Counted from the first letter of the stretch, positions 1-8,797 are shown. The stretch: 64,000 bases of DNA from Methanobacteriota archaeon (GCA_023411115.1 JAEYPF010000002.1:31276-95275); one strand, 5' to 3'. Notes: generated by a model not told the origin, from the sequence alone. Numbers and translations: made by a program.

Positions 1-88
1 CCCTCACTCTGGGCTGATCATCATCTACAGTTGCTACCCAGCTTACTGGGTTTTCATTTGCAAATTTTATACAATCTTTAACTTCCAT
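1..88 (-). CDS. Pyridoxamine 5'-phosphate oxidase-like FMN-binding protein, N-terminal fragment
   Basis: Reading leftward from an ATG at 88, 29 complete codons run off the window edge. The visible start (MEVKDCIKFANENPVSWVA, then TVDDDQPRVR) is the typical first strand and helix of the flavin-binding split-barrel (PPOX) family, where a 'x-W-V-A-T-x-D-x-x-Q-P-R-V-R' stretch leads into the FMN site. A GAGATGAT-like ribosome site precedes the ATG. Family members reduce or oxidise small substrates or bind F420 or FMN; which applies cannot be told from the fragment. Two palindromes lie just upstream, between its TATA-like box and start codon, so it is probably repressor-controlled. Confidence 0.7.
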   Translation of the reverse strand, partial: MEVKDCIKFANENPVSWVATVDDDQPRVR

Positions 89-104
89 ATTATCATCTCA
101 TTTT

Positions 105-135
105 TGACTGACTGTCAGTCACTGACTAGGAGTCA
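105..135. promoter_or_regulatory. Tandem TetR-type operator palindromes
   Basis: 105-121 is a perfect inverted repeat (TGACTGAC-T-GTCAGTCA). It is followed by a second palindrome at 123-135 (TGACT-AGG-AGTCA). Both contain the TGACT/AGTCA half-site. They lie between a TATA-like stretch (about 136-143, read leftward) and the start codon of the leftward gene at 88, where a repressor would block initiation. The size and symmetry fit TetR-family operators. The cognate regulator is not in the visible flank and may lie beyond the left edge. Confidence 0.6.
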
Positions 136-230
136 ATATATGGAAAGTAGTATATAAAGGTTTTGTAAAATACGAATTTTTTAATAAAAACATTATCACG
201 TAAAAATTCAATAATCAAATGAGTGATTTT

Positions 231-782
231 ATGAAAAGAGCGCTACTAATAATCGATGTACAAAAAGAATATTTCAGCGGTAAATTACCAGTTACATATC
301 CAGAAAATAGTTTTGAAAATATTATAAAAGTTATGGATATTGCAAATGAAAATGAGATTCATGTTATCCTGATCCAACATACAAACCCTGGAGAAGATGC
401 CGTCACATTTAAAAAAGGCACTGATGAACATGAAATAAGCGAAGAGATACTAAAAAGAAATTATGATAAAATCATTGAGAAAAATTTACCTGGAAGCTTC
501 ACAGGAACCGAATTGGAATCCTGGCTAAAAGAAAACAATATAGATACAGTTGTGATCAGTGGATACATGACTCAGATGTGCTGTGATACAACTGCAAGAC
601 AGGCAATGCATCTTGGCTTTAAAGTGGAATTTTTAAGAGACGCTACAGGAACACTGGATATATCTAATTCTGCTGGAGAAATCAACGCAGAAGAGCTTCA
701 TAAAGCTATTTTAGTTACGCAAGCCATGAGATTCAGCACAGTTATGACTACCGAAGAATGGATTGAAAATATTGGAAAATAG
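231..782 (+). CDS. Isochorismatase-family cysteine hydrolase
   Basis: A 183-residue alpha/beta hydrolase of the isochorismatase/nicotinamidase superfamily. The expected triad is visible: Asp9 in ALLIIDVQKEYF, a Lys near residue 84 in the EKNLPGSF segment, and Cys117 in MTQMCCDTTARQA. Family members cleave amide or vinyl-ether bonds in small metabolites (nicotinamide, isochorismate, ureidoacrylate); the substrate is not evident. I chose ATG 231 rather than the in-frame ATG 219, because a GAGTGAT ribosome site sits directly before 231 and the family normally starts M-K-R-A-L-L. A TATA box (AGTATATAAAGG, about 149-160) lies upstream, next to the operator shared with the divergent oxidase-like gene. 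Confidence 0.85.
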   Translation: MKRALLIIDVQKEYFSGKLPVTYPENSFENIIKVMDIANENEIHVILIQHTNPGEDAVTFKKGTDEHEISEEILKRNYDKIIEKNLPGSFTGTELESWLKENNIDTVVISGYMTQMCCDTTARQAMHLGFKVEFLRDATGTLDISNSAGEINAEELHKAILVTQAMRFSTVMTTEEWIENIGK

Positions 783-789
783 TAAATAA

Positions 790-807
790 GATGATTTTAA
801 AATCATC
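790..807. terminator. Palindrome between isochorismatase and MBL genes
   Basis: A perfect 18-bp palindrome (GATGATTTTAAAATCATC) eight bases after the isochorismatase stop codon. It could fold as a small hairpin at the transcript end. There is no strong T-run after it, so the terminator reading is weak; it could equally be a protein site in front of the MBL gene. Confidence 0.3.
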
Positions 808-847
808 AACTTCACTAATTTAATTAAAAAATCATTGGAGCAAAAAC

Positions 848-1714
848 ATGCAGATTACAAAACACGTACATTCAATAAAAATCCCTTTTCAGGTTAAAAC
901 TGATTCAGGGACTTTAAATCGATTCGTTTATTCATATCTACTGGTCGGGAAGAAAGCATATTTAATTGACAGTGGAGTCGTGTCCAGTGAAGGTGTAATC
1001 TTTGATTATATGGAAAAAATTGGGTTAAAGCCTGCAGATATTTCTTTGATGATTTTAACACATTCTCATCCAGATCATATTGGATCAGCAAAATCCATAA
1101 AGGAAAAATCAGGATGTAAAATTGCGGCTCATTCTGTCGAAAGATCATGGATTGAAGATGTCGAATTACAGGCGAAGGAACGCCCAGTACCAAATTTTCA
1201 TTCCCTTGTTGAAGGATCCGTTGATGTTGATGAAATTATTGAAGATGGAGATACACTGGATTTAGGCGAGAATATGAGTTTAAAAGCTATCCATACTCCC
1301 GGCCATTCAGGTGGATCTATTTCCATTTTTCTTGAAGAAGAAGGAATTCTTATTACAGGAGATGCAATCCCGCTTAAAGGAGATCTGCCAATTTACGATG
1401 ACATTGAAACATCTGTAGATTCTATTAAGAAACTGAGGGACATTGAAGGGATTAAAACATTATTAGCTTCATGGGACGATCCAAGAGAGGGTGATGAAGC
1501 ATATAATGTTATGGATGAATCACTGGACTATCTTCAAAGAATTCATGAATCAGTTATCAAAATTAATAAAAATAAACAATCTTCAGAGCCAATGGACTTT
1601 TGTAAAATAGTTTTAAAAGATTTAGGAATGCCAGAAATGGCTGCAAATCCAATAGTCGCCATGTCTTTTCAGGCTAACTTAAAGGTTATTGAAAATCAGG
1701 ATTTGTTTTCATAA
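848..1714 (+). CDS. MBL-fold metallo-hydrolase
   Basis: 288 residues with the metallo-beta-lactamase-fold metal motif HSHPDH (His72, His74, Asp76, His77), a later His in the HTPGHSGGS segment and the bridging Asp in ITGDAIP. The C-terminal 70 residues form an added helical domain. Members are hydrolases or, when fused or paired with flavodoxin, redox enzymes; no flavodoxin part is present here. A GGAG ribosome site lies about eight bases before the ATG. The gene follows the isochorismatase gene on the same strand with a 65-bp gap, so the two may be co-transcribed. The substrate is unknown. Confidence 0.85.
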   Translation: MQITKHVHSIKIPFQVKTDSGTLNRFVYSYLLVGKKAYLIDSGVVSSEGVIFDYMEKIGLKPADISLMILTHSHPDHIGSAKSIKEKSGCKIAAHSVERSWIEDVELQAKERPVPNFHSLVEGSVDVDEIIEDGDTLDLGENMSLKAIHTPGHSGGSISIFLEEEGILITGDAIPLKGDLPIYDDIETSVDSIKKLRDIEGIKTLLASWDDPREGDEAYNVMDESLDYLQRIHESVIKINKNKQSSEPMDFCKIVLKDLGMPEMAANPIVAMSFQANLKVIENQDLFS

Positions 1715-1723
1715 AACCCCTAT

Positions 1724-2302
1724 TTAAAATTCTTTAACCATTACAGTCCTTTTCTGGTTGTTGTAGAATCCATTTTTTATATAGAATTCTTCAGCAGGTA
1801 TTTCCTTATTTGTTAATAAGAGCAGTCGTGTATAGTTTTCTTCAATAAGACTCTCTTTTATATAATTTAACATTCTAGTTCCAATTCCATTCCCCTGGCT
1901 TTCATTTCTTACATAAAACTCGTCGATAAAGAATTCTTTTCCTGTCCACCATGACCTTTTATGCCCAAAGCAAACTGAGACAATTCTTGAGCCTTCATAA
2001 GCCACAAATCCTTCAAAAGCAGGGTTTTCAATTAATTCCATTAAATAATTTCTTGTTTGTTCAACAGATACCCAATCATCATACCAGGGATACGCTGAAA
2101 ACACTTCTTTGAATAATTGTGCGCATTTATCAGTATCTTTCATGGTAAATTTTCTTATTAAAAGATTTCCATCATCATATGTAACTTCAAGATTATTTAG
2201 CCCATGAATATAATCTAAATGACTCTTTATATGCCTTGAAATAGGGCCAGTTGAAAAATGTTCAGAAAAATGCTCTTTAACTGTCATTGTTATAGACATC
2301 AT
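1724..2302 (-). CDS. GNAT-family N-acetyltransferase
   Basis: 192 residues. The GNAT fold is recognised from the central strand FFIDEFYVRNESQGNGIG, which carries the acetyl-CoA pyrophosphate loop (Q/R-x-x-G-x-G/A), followed by LLLLTNKEIPAEEFYIKNGF. The first 45 residues are extra and helical. It transfers an acetyl group from acetyl-CoA to an amine of unknown identity. An AAGGAATGAT ribosome site precedes the paired ATGs. It lies downstream of the marR-like gene on the same strand. A perfect 12-bp inverted repeat sits between the two, so expression probably depends on that regulator. Confidence 0.85.
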   Translation of the reverse strand: MMSITMTVKEHFSEHFSTGPISRHIKSHLDYIHGLNNLEVTYDDGNLLIRKFTMKDTDKCAQLFKEVFSAYPWYDDWVSVEQTRNYLMELIENPAFEGFVAYEGSRIVSVCFGHKRSWWTGKEFFIDEFYVRNESQGNGIGTRMLNYIKESLIEENYTRLLLLTNKEIPAEEFYIKNGFYNNQKRTVMVKEF

Positions 2303-2320
2303 ATCATTCCTTAAGGTTCT

Positions 2321-2345
2321 AAACAGTTTAGCTGCTAAACTGTTT
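2321..2345. promoter_or_regulatory. Perfect inverted repeat, probable MarR operator
   Basis: Arms AAACAGTTTAGC and GCTAAACTGTTT, 12 bp each, flank a single T. It lies between the MarR-family gene and the acetyltransferase gene, about 20 bp upstream of the latter's start codon. No T-run follows on the leftward strand, which argues against a terminator. The TTTAGC/GCTAAA core resembles MarR-type operators, which are typically short AT-rich palindromes. Confidence 0.55.
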
Positions 2346-2359
2346 GATGAAAAATAATA

Positions 2360-2839
2360 TTATTTTTTATTCTTTAAAAAGGTGTCGATGTATCCTTCAA
2401 TTTTAGGTAAAATTTGTAGGAACGAATCCATTTGTTCAGGCGTAATTCCTTCTAAATGTTTTATAAACTCAGTTTCCATCTTCTTATGAAAATCATCCTG
2501 AACATTAAAAGCATTATGACCTTTTTCAGTTAAAGACAAAATAATTTCTTTTCCGTAATCCTTATTTCTTTCCTTGTTAATGAAACCTTTTTCATGAAGC
2601 TTATTTACAACCTGGGAAACTGCACCTTTTGTAATTTCAAGTCTTTTACTTAAACCAGTGACAGTATTCTCATAACCAATTCCAACAGCCACTATAACAT
2701 GAAATTCAGAAGGATAGAGCTTTTCACCAATTCCAACATCAATGGCCATTTTTTCCAGCTCATTGAACTTTTTTGTAATCCTTATAAACTGAATCATTAG
2801 TTTATACACTGTTTCACGGGTGATTTGATCTGGTTTCAT
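2360..2839 (-). CDS. MarR-family transcriptional regulator
   Basis: 159 residues. The winged-helix part runs over roughly residues 45-110: VIVAVGIGYENTVTGLSKRLEITKGAVSQVVNKLHEKGFI is the helix-turn-helix (recognition helix around KGAVSQVVNKL), followed by the wing in KDYGKEIILSLTEKG. Flanking N- and C-terminal helices form the dimer interface typical of the family. It presumably binds the perfect palindrome just downstream of its own gene and controls the acetyltransferase gene 57 bp away. MarR proteins usually respond to small phenolic or oxidising ligands; the ligand here is unknown. Confidence 0.9.
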   Translation of the reverse strand: MKPDQITRETVYKLMIQFIRITKKFNELEKMAIDVGIGEKLYPSEFHVIVAVGIGYENTVTGLSKRLEITKGAVSQVVNKLHEKGFINKERNKDYGKEIILSLTEKGHNAFNVQDDFHKKMETEFIKHLEGITPEQMDSFLQILPKIEGYIDTFLKNKK

Positions 2840-2896
2840 TTAGCCCACACTTCAATAATAAATGAGAAAAGAATAAAAAATTTGAATCCTAAATGG

Positions 2897-3823
2897 TTAA
2901 GCGAATTCAATTGTACTTGGTGGTTTATCACTAACTGAAAGTGAAACATGGGTCACTTCCGGGATTTCCGCTGTAATTCTCGCTGAAATTGTCCTTATCA
3001 TTTCCCATGGAAGTTCAGGTACGTGGGCAGTCATTGCATCCCATGATTCCACCATTCGCAAAACCACGAGGTATCCAAAGTCTCTTATATCTCCTTTAAC
3101 ACCAGTAACCTTTGTGTCAGTTAAAACTGCAAAGTACTGCCAGAGTGTTGCGTCAAGACCTTCTTTTTTAACTTCTTCTTCAACAATAGCATTTGCTTTT
3201 CTGCAGATTTCGATTTTTTCTTCAGTTAACTTTCCAACCACACGGACAGCGAGTCCGGGACCGGGGAATGGCTGCCTGTTTACTATTTCGTCTGGAAGGC
3301 CCAACTCACTTCCTATAATTCTTACTTCATCTTTATAAAGTTCCCTTATAGGTTCTACGAGTTCTAAAACTAATCCATGAGGTAAAGCGACGTTATGATG
3401 GGACTTAATTTTTCCTTCACTTTCAATCCAGTCTGGCGCAATAGTACCTTGTACCAGAAATTTAGCGCCTTCTTTTTCTGCTTCTCTTTCAAAGACCCTT
3501 ATAAAGACTTCACCTATGATTTTCCGCTTCTCCTCTGGATCCTCTACCCCTTCAAGTTCCTTTAAAAATTCATCTTTTGCATCGACACAGTCAAAATTGA
3601 GCCTTGGTTCAAAAGTTTTTTTAACGTATTCAGCCTCCCCTTCACGTAAAAGGCCATGATCAACAAATACTGCCAGAAGATTGCCCCCAATAGCTTCAGA
3701 AACCAATACGGATGCAACTGAACTGTCAACTCCGCCTGAAAGTGCTATTATTGCCTTTTCATCCCCTATTTGTTTTTTAATTTCTTCAATTGATTCTTTT
3801 ATAAAATCAGATGGATCTAACAT
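2897..3823 (-). CDS. guaAb: GMP synthase subunit B (ATP pyrophosphatase)
   Basis: 308 residues, the ATP-PPase half of the two-subunit archaeal GMP synthetase. It adenylates XMP and uses ammonia supplied by the glutaminase subunit to form GMP. The PP-loop SGGVDSS is at residues 29-35. The C-terminal dimerisation domain follows (RQPFPGPGLAVRV, ending with the conserved RITAEIPEVTHVSLSVSDKPPSTIEFA-like tail, seen in two parts). A GAGGTGA ribosome site precedes the ATG. The partner subunit gene lies 5 kb away at 8829-9398 instead of adjacent. The leader (3834-3935) is a four-hairpin structure shared with eIF5A. Confidence 0.95.
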   Translation of the reverse strand: MLDPSDFIKESIEEIKKQIGDEKAIIALSGGVDSSVASVLVSEAIGGNLLAVFVDHGLLREGEAEYVKKTFEPRLNFDCVDAKDEFLKELEGVEDPEEKRKIIGEVFIRVFEREAEKEGAKFLVQGTIAPDWIESEGKIKSHHNVALPHGLVLELVEPIRELYKDEVRIIGSELGLPDEIVNRQPFPGPGLAVRVVGKLTEEKIEICRKANAIVEEEVKKEGLDATLWQYFAVLTDTKVTGVKGDIRDFGYLVVLRMVESWDAMTAHVPELPWEMIRTISARITAEIPEVTHVSLSVSDKPPSTIEFA

Positions 3824-3833
3824 TTTTTCACCT

Positions 3834-3935
3834 CATAAATTTCCAATTTATGTGGCCATCGAAATCTATGATTTCGGGGCCTCGAAAATCGCAGGTTTTC
3901 GAAGATTCAGAAAATCTTTGAGATTTTCTTCAACC
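3834..3935 (-). promoter_or_regulatory. Four-hairpin structured 5' leader of guaAb
   Basis: Four consecutive short hairpins with 3-nt loops, given here in plus-strand letters. 3834-3852: CATAAATT-TCC-AATTTATG. 3860-3876: CGAAATC-TAT-GATTTCG. 3883-3901: CGAAAATC-GCA-GGTTTTCG, one imperfect pair. 3909-3929: AGAAAATCT-TTG-AGATTTTCT. They are followed by TCAACC. A TATA-like TTATTATATATT at about 3960-3972, read leftward, places the transcription start near 3938, so the whole array is probably 5' untranslated RNA ending at the ribosome site. The order, spacing and flanks match the eIF5A leader at 19671-19769, with compensated base-pair changes. Confidence 0.75.
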
Positions 3936-4129
3936 TTAAAATTCAGTTAAATTATCAGAATATATAATAAATATCTTCTTTTAAAATTATTTTATTTAAA
4001 AATTAATATCAATATTAATCTTTATAATTCTTTAGTTTTTCCAGGTAATAACAAATTGGCCAATATAATTATAAATAAGCAGCACATAAAATTAATCAAC
4101 AATTCATTTAGTGAATATAGAGGGGTTTT

Positions 4130-4645
4130 TTGAACCAGAAATGTAAAATTTTAATTGCCGTAATGGTTGTTGTAATATCATTGGCCGGATATTATGGATA
4201 CCAGCAGTATAACCTTTCAAACATGCAGGGATACTTGCAAACATCTCTAACCCATAAAAACGCAGCTAATGATTATTTAAATAAGGCCAGTGCTTATGAA
4301 AATAAAAATGATTATACAAATGCCATATTAATGTATCAAAAAGGATCGAATGAAATATCAAAAGCTCTGAAAAATGATAATAACGCTTTAGTTCTTTCAA
4401 ATGATGTTTATAAGAATTATATCGGCAATGACATTCTTTTACTGCAAACCACATCCAAATTAATAGAGTTTCAAATATATCTGAATCACGAAAAAAATAA
4501 CGATCTAAATCCAGGGCAGGAAAGAGTTAATCCTACTAATTTAGCCCCGCACATAAATCAGTTAAAAAATGAAATTTCAGTTTATAAAGATAATGAAAAT
4601 AAAATTATCGCTGCAAACCCTGATAAATTCAAATTCCTGAATTAA
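4130..4645 (+). CDS. Hypothetical membrane-anchored protein
   Basis: 171 residues with a TTG start supported by AGGGG four bases upstream. One N-terminal membrane segment (about residues 5-24, ILIAVMVVVISLAGYYGY) is followed by a mostly helical, Asn/Lys-rich outer domain containing NKASAYENKNDYTNAILMYQKG, which resembles one tetratricopeptide-like helical hairpin. There is no lipobox cysteine. The architecture resembles the protein at 57756-58367. Function not recognised; it precedes the DUF2142 membrane protein by 52 bp and may share its transcript. Confidence 0.6.
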   Translation: MNQKCKILIAVMVVVISLAGYYGYQQYNLSNMQGYLQTSLTHKNAANDYLNKASAYENKNDYTNAILMYQKGSNEISKALKNDNNALVLSNDVYKNYIGNDILLLQTTSKLIEFQIYLNHEKNNDLNPGQERVNPTNLAPHINQLKNEISVYKDNENKIIAANPDKFKFLN

Positions 4646-4697
4646 GTCTTGATGTTCAATGCATAGTTATTTATAAATAAAAAATAAGTTAGAGTCT

Positions 4698-6137
4698 ATG
4701 TCAATGATGAATAAATTCAGAGATATAAACCCTCAAACTGCATTTCTTATTATAGGACTGATCTACGGATTAGGTTTTCTCCTTGCAACTCCTGCTTTTC
4801 AGGTTCCAGACGAATATGAACATTTCTACAGGGCATTATATGTAAGTGAAGGTCATGTAATACCTGAAAAGTTAGGCAATACATCAGGAGTTTATGTTCC
4901 TGAAAGTGTGAAGGTTACATCGGATACTGTAAATGACGAATGGCATTCCTTCCTCCAAAATAGGCAGAATAAAACCAATTTGACTCCACTTTTATATTTA
5001 CCCTTTAACAGTAAAAATATGGTTTTTGAAGATATTTCAAGAATAGCCGTGGTTACTTATTCTCCAGTTCCATATTTAGTGTCTGCATTTGCTATAGATC
5101 TTGGTAAATTATTTAATTTATCCCCTCTTGTACTGATGTACATTGGAAGATTAGCAAACTTACTGGTATGGATTTTCCTTACATATTTAGCAATTAGAAT
5201 AACCCCTGTTCACAAATGGGTTTTCTTAATGCTGGCATTAATACCAATGACGCTCTTTGAGGCTGCGTCACTTTCTGCAGACAGCTTCTTATTTGGATTA
5301 GCCTTTTTAATCATTGCTATTTTCTTTAAATTTGCATTTGACGATAATAAAAAGAAAATACGCATTAAAGATATTTATATTTTGTTCATACTTCTCATGC
5401 TCATTGGACTTGCAAAAAGTAATTATTTCCTGTTGTTCTTTTTGATATTCCTTATTCCTGCAGAGAAATTTGGAAACAGAAAGAAGATGCTTTTAGTATC
5501 TGGATCTTTGTTTCTGGGTGTAGCTGCAATTATCGGTATCTGGTATCTCCTTACTAAAAACCTTTACGCGCCAATTGTGCCGCAGGTATCGATTTCAGGC
5601 CAGATCGCCTATATCTTAGGAGATCCCCTCAGGTTCCCTTATGTACTGCTAAATACTTTTATCAACCGCGGGGCATCTTACCAACTTTTATTCGTTGGTA
5701 ACTTCTGGCTCGATATTCCTTTACCAATGTGGTGGATAGGAACTTATATTGCTACAATCATTCCTGTAGCTTTACTTGATAAAAATAAGATAAATATAAC
5801 TAGAAATCAAAAATTAATTTCATCAGTGACTTTTATCTTCAATTTCATTGCAGCATGTGTTCTTGTGTATATTACATGGACCGCTGTTGGACAAAATATA
5901 ATAGACGGGATTCAGGGAAGGTACTTTATCCCTATACTTCCTTTGCTTTTCCTGCTGTTATACAAAATAAGAAATTTTGAAAATTATTATAATAGGATAG
6001 ATAGCAAAAAGATAGTTATTAAAAATAAACCAGTTATTGATATTATTCGAGAGAATTTAAACCTAATATTAATTGCTTATGTTATAATTTTCCTGTCGAT
6101 TACGATTATGATATTTATAACAAGCTATTATATCTAA
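4698..6137 (+). CDS. DUF2142 polytopic membrane protein
   Basis: 479 residues with about 11-12 membrane segments. The DUF2142 signature is near the N terminus (FQVPDEYEHFYRALYVSEGH), equivalent to the acidic catalytic-loop region of GT-C type membrane glycosyltransferases, followed by a long first outer loop. DUF2142 proteins occur in surface polysaccharide and protein-glycosylation clusters and are thought to act on lipid-linked sugars outside the membrane; the actual reaction is not established. It sits with a GtrA-like flippase and an FAD oxidoreductase in a block inserted between the two GMP synthase subunit genes. Confidence 0.8.
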   Translation: MSMMNKFRDINPQTAFLIIGLIYGLGFLLATPAFQVPDEYEHFYRALYVSEGHVIPEKLGNTSGVYVPESVKVTSDTVNDEWHSFLQNRQNKTNLTPLLYLPFNSKNMVFEDISRIAVVTYSPVPYLVSAFAIDLGKLFNLSPLVLMYIGRLANLLVWIFLTYLAIRITPVHKWVFLMLALIPMTLFEAASLSADSFLFGLAFLIIAIFFKFAFDDNKKKIRIKDIYILFILLMLIGLAKSNYFLLFFLIFLIPAEKFGNRKKMLLVSGSLFLGVAAIIGIWYLLTKNLYAPIVPQVSISGQIAYILGDPLRFPYVLLNTFINRGASYQLLFVGNFWLDIPLPMWWIGTYIATIIPVALLDKNKINITRNQKLISSVTFIFNFIAACVLVYITWTAVGQNIIDGIQGRYFIPILPLLFLLLYKIRNFENYYNRIDSKKIVIKNKPVIDIIRENLNLILIAYVIIFLSITIMIFITSYYI

Positions 6138-6496
6138 TCAGTAATATTGGGTTAATTATTACTTTTTTATTTTAAAAAGCTCTATAAAAAAATATCTATG
6201 TCTATTTCACAAGATAAACAAGTATCAATCTTTTTTTTGAGTTTAATTCCATCCTTTTTCTAATTATTTAAAATATTAATCATTAAATTATTACTAATTG
6301 CCGTTAAACTGCGGAAAATCAAATAATTAATCTTTTCTATCAAAACATAAAAATATAAGGAAAGTAAATATCCATGTTCAAGAATTTACTCAATAAATCA
6401 AAGATAAACAAATAGCAAAGATTTATACAGAATAAAATCAAAAGTTATATAATACGTATCATAATCATATTACTTATTTTTATATGGGGATTACTA
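6138..6496. other. Intergenic region without recognisable gene
   Basis: About 360 bp of very AT-rich sequence. Near its right end AAAGTTATATAATACG (about 6441-6456) looks like the TATA box for the GtrA-like gene. I see no tRNA-like cloverleaf, no long palindrome and no conserved coding stretch. Confidence 0.5.
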
Positions 6497-6973
6497 ATGA
6501 CTGATGTAGAAGATACTATAATAGATAAATTAATAAAAAATCAGACAGATCGGATGCATATTCAATTCTTCCGCTATATTTTCGTTGGAGGGGCTGCATT
6601 TTTAGTGCAATTTGCCTCATTTATCATATTTACACACCTTAATATCAATTATCTTATTGCTACACCAATGGCATTTATTTTAGGATTAATAGCCAACTAT
6701 GCTATGAGCGTCAACTGGGTCTTTAACAAACATACACTTGACAATATATGGTCAGAATTCATGATTTTTGCATTTATTGGTGTTGTAGGAATGGTACTAA
6801 CAGAAGTGCTTATGTGGTTCTTTGTAGATTTCGTGGGTTTTTATCAAATTTTTTACGATGTCCATCTATACAATTCAAGCCATAATATAGGCCTGTATTT
6901 CTCAAATATTGTTACCGCTGTTTTAGTATTGTTCTGGAACTTTTTTGCAAGGAAATTTACATTATTTAAATAA
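6497..6973 (+). CDS. GtrA-family membrane protein
   Basis: 158 residues with four membrane segments and the GtrA start pattern FFRYIFVGGAAFLVQFASFIIF, then a positively charged end (FARKFTLFK). GtrA proteins are thought to flip polyprenyl-phosphate-linked sugars across the membrane. They are usually encoded next to a GtrB-type glycosyltransferase, which is not seen here. Start ATG follows GGGGATTACTA. Neighbours (DUF2142 protein, FAD oxidoreductase) support a role in surface glycan assembly. Confidence 0.85.
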   Translation: MTDVEDTIIDKLIKNQTDRMHIQFFRYIFVGGAAFLVQFASFIIFTHLNINYLIATPMAFILGLIANYAMSVNWVFNKHTLDNIWSEFMIFAFIGVVGMVLTEVLMWFFVDFVGFYQIFYDVHLYNSSHNIGLYFSNIVTAVLVLFWNFFARKFTLFK

Positions 6974-7093
6974 TATACATATCATTATTAGTAGAAGATT
7001 GCAGCTAAATTAGAATATTTAATAAATCAAAGCGATGCTTAGTAAAAACATCGATAATAATCAATGACAATGATTTAGACAAGGAGTATCGAT

Positions 7094-8704
7094 ATGAGTC
7101 AAAAAACAGCGATTATAATAGGAGCAGGGCCTGCAGGGTTAACAGCAGCCTACGAGCTACTTGATAAAACTGATATTAAACCAATTATCTATGAAATGAG
7201 TGAGGATATTGGAGGAATTTCAAAAACTGTAGAATATAAAGGTAACAGGATGGATATAGGCGGTCACAGGTTTTTTTCAAAAAATGACAGGGTTATGAAA
7301 TGGTGGCAAAACATCATGCCATTACAGGGAGCGCCTGCAAAGGACGATATAACTCTTGGAAGAGAAGTTCCACTACGTAATGAATGCTTAAAAAGAGAGA
7401 TAGGTCAAGAAGAAATTAAAAAAATCCCAGCACCTGATCCTGAGAAGAACGATGAAGTAATGTTGAACCGTGGTCGTCTTTCACGGATTTATTTCCTTAG
7501 AAAATTCTTTGATTATCCTATTAAATTAAATTCTAATACTATCAAGAATTTAGGCACCATAAGAATGATTAAAATAGGCCTAAGTTATGCTAAAGTCGCT
7601 ATATCTCCAATTAAAGAGGAAAATACTCTAGAAGACTTTTATATTAATAGGTTTGGTAAAGAACTTTACGGCACTTTTTTTGATGATTACAATATAAAAT
7701 TGTGGGGAGTTTCATGCAGTGAGATTGAACCTGACTTTGGGGCCCAAAGGGTAAAAGGTTTATCCATAACTAAAGTTATCACCCATGCATTAAAAAGTAG
7801 ATTTTCAAAAGATGATTCTATAGAGCAGAAAAACGTGGAAACAAGTTTAATAGAACAATTCATGTATCCCAAATATGGGCCAGGACAAATATGGGAAGAA
7901 GTTGCAAGAATCATCACGGAAAACGGTGGTGAAATACACTTCAACCAGGAAGCTGTTGGAATTGAACATGAAGGAAATGAAGTAAAGCGAATTAAAATTA
8001 AAGATAAAAAAACAGGCGAAATAAAATCCCAAGAAGGAGACTATTTCTTCTCAACAATGCCAGTTAAAGATTTAATTAATGCTACAGAAAATGTACCGCA
8101 AAATATCAAAGATATTGCAAATGGATTGATATACCGTGACTTCATTACTGTGGGTTTGCTTTTAGATGAACTTAAAATAAAAAATGAAACTAAACAAAAG
8201 ACCATCAATAATATAGTCCCTGATAACTGGATTTACATACAGGAACGTGATGTAAAACTGGGTAGGCTCCAAATATTCAACAACTGGAGTCCTTATCTTG
8301 TAAAAGATGATTCCAAGACATGGATTGGGTTAGAATACTTCTGTAGTGAAGGAGATGAGCTATGGACCATGTCAGATGATGAATTCTCACATTTTGCAAT
8401 AGATGAACTTGCAAAAATTGACATCATCGACAAGGAGAATGTGCGGGATAACGTGGTTATCAGAATACAAAAAACCTATCCTGCTTACTTTGGGACATAT
8501 AAAGAATTTGACGCTGTTAAAGAATTTACGGATAAATTTGAAAACCTATTTCTAATTGGAAGGAATGGGATGCACAGATATAATAATATGGACCATTCCA
8601 TGCTTACTGCAATGATTGCAGTAGAAAATATAATAAACAATGTAAATTCAAAGGATAATTTATGGATTATTAATGCTGAAGAGGAATACCACGAAGAAAA
8701 ATAG
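7094..8704 (+). CDS. NAD(P)/FAD-dependent oxidoreductase, amine-oxidase/UDP-galactopyranose mutase-like
   Basis: 536 residues. The N-terminal dinucleotide fold is clear (IIIGAGPAGLTAAYELL, then an acidic strand end YEMSEDIGGISKTV), followed by MDIGGHRFFSK, typical of the protoporphyrinogen-oxidase/UGM-like flavoprotein group. The C terminus has the second FAD motif (NLFLIGRNGMHRYNNMDHS). Relatives are often encoded with GtrA and glycosyltransferases, which suggests action on a sugar nucleotide or lipid-linked sugar; the substrate is not known. An AAGGAG ribosome site lies before the ATG. A clear hairpin with a T-run follows the gene. Confidence 0.8.
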   Translation: MSQKTAIIIGAGPAGLTAAYELLDKTDIKPIIYEMSEDIGGISKTVEYKGNRMDIGGHRFFSKNDRVMKWWQNIMPLQGAPAKDDITLGREVPLRNECLKREIGQEEIKKIPAPDPEKNDEVMLNRGRLSRIYFLRKFFDYPIKLNSNTIKNLGTIRMIKIGLSYAKVAISPIKEENTLEDFYINRFGKELYGTFFDDYNIKLWGVSCSEIEPDFGAQRVKGLSITKVITHALKSRFSKDDSIEQKNVETSLIEQFMYPKYGPGQIWEEVARIITENGGEIHFNQEAVGIEHEGNEVKRIKIKDKKTGEIKSQEGDYFFSTMPVKDLINATENVPQNIKDIANGLIYRDFITVGLLLDELKIKNETKQKTINNIVPDNWIYIQERDVKLGRLQIFNNWSPYLVKDDSKTWIGLEYFCSEGDELWTMSDDEFSHFAIDELAKIDIIDKENVRDNVVIRIQKTYPAYFGTYKEFDAVKEFTDKFENLFLIGRNGMHRYNNMDHSMLTAMIAVENIINNVNSKDNLWIINAEEEYHEEK

Positions 8705-8757
8705 CAAATATAAGTTCTATATAATCTAAAATTTATAAATACTAAGAAATAACTAAA

Positions 8758-8797
8758 ATATCTGGTTGATACCAGATATCTTATAATAATTTTTTTG
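8758..8797 (+). terminator. Hairpin terminator after the FAD oxidoreductase gene
   Basis: Perfect 9-bp arms ATATCTGGT and ACCAGATAT around a TGAT loop (8758-8779), followed by TTATAATAATTTTTTT. The T-rich tail fits termination of the rightward transcript. Being symmetric, it also lies just beyond the leftward guaAa stop codon. Confidence 0.6.

Noticed and set aside
3681..3950. Rightward open frame over the guaAb start
   Set aside because: Antisense to the conserved guaAb coding sequence and its leader; no ribosome site.
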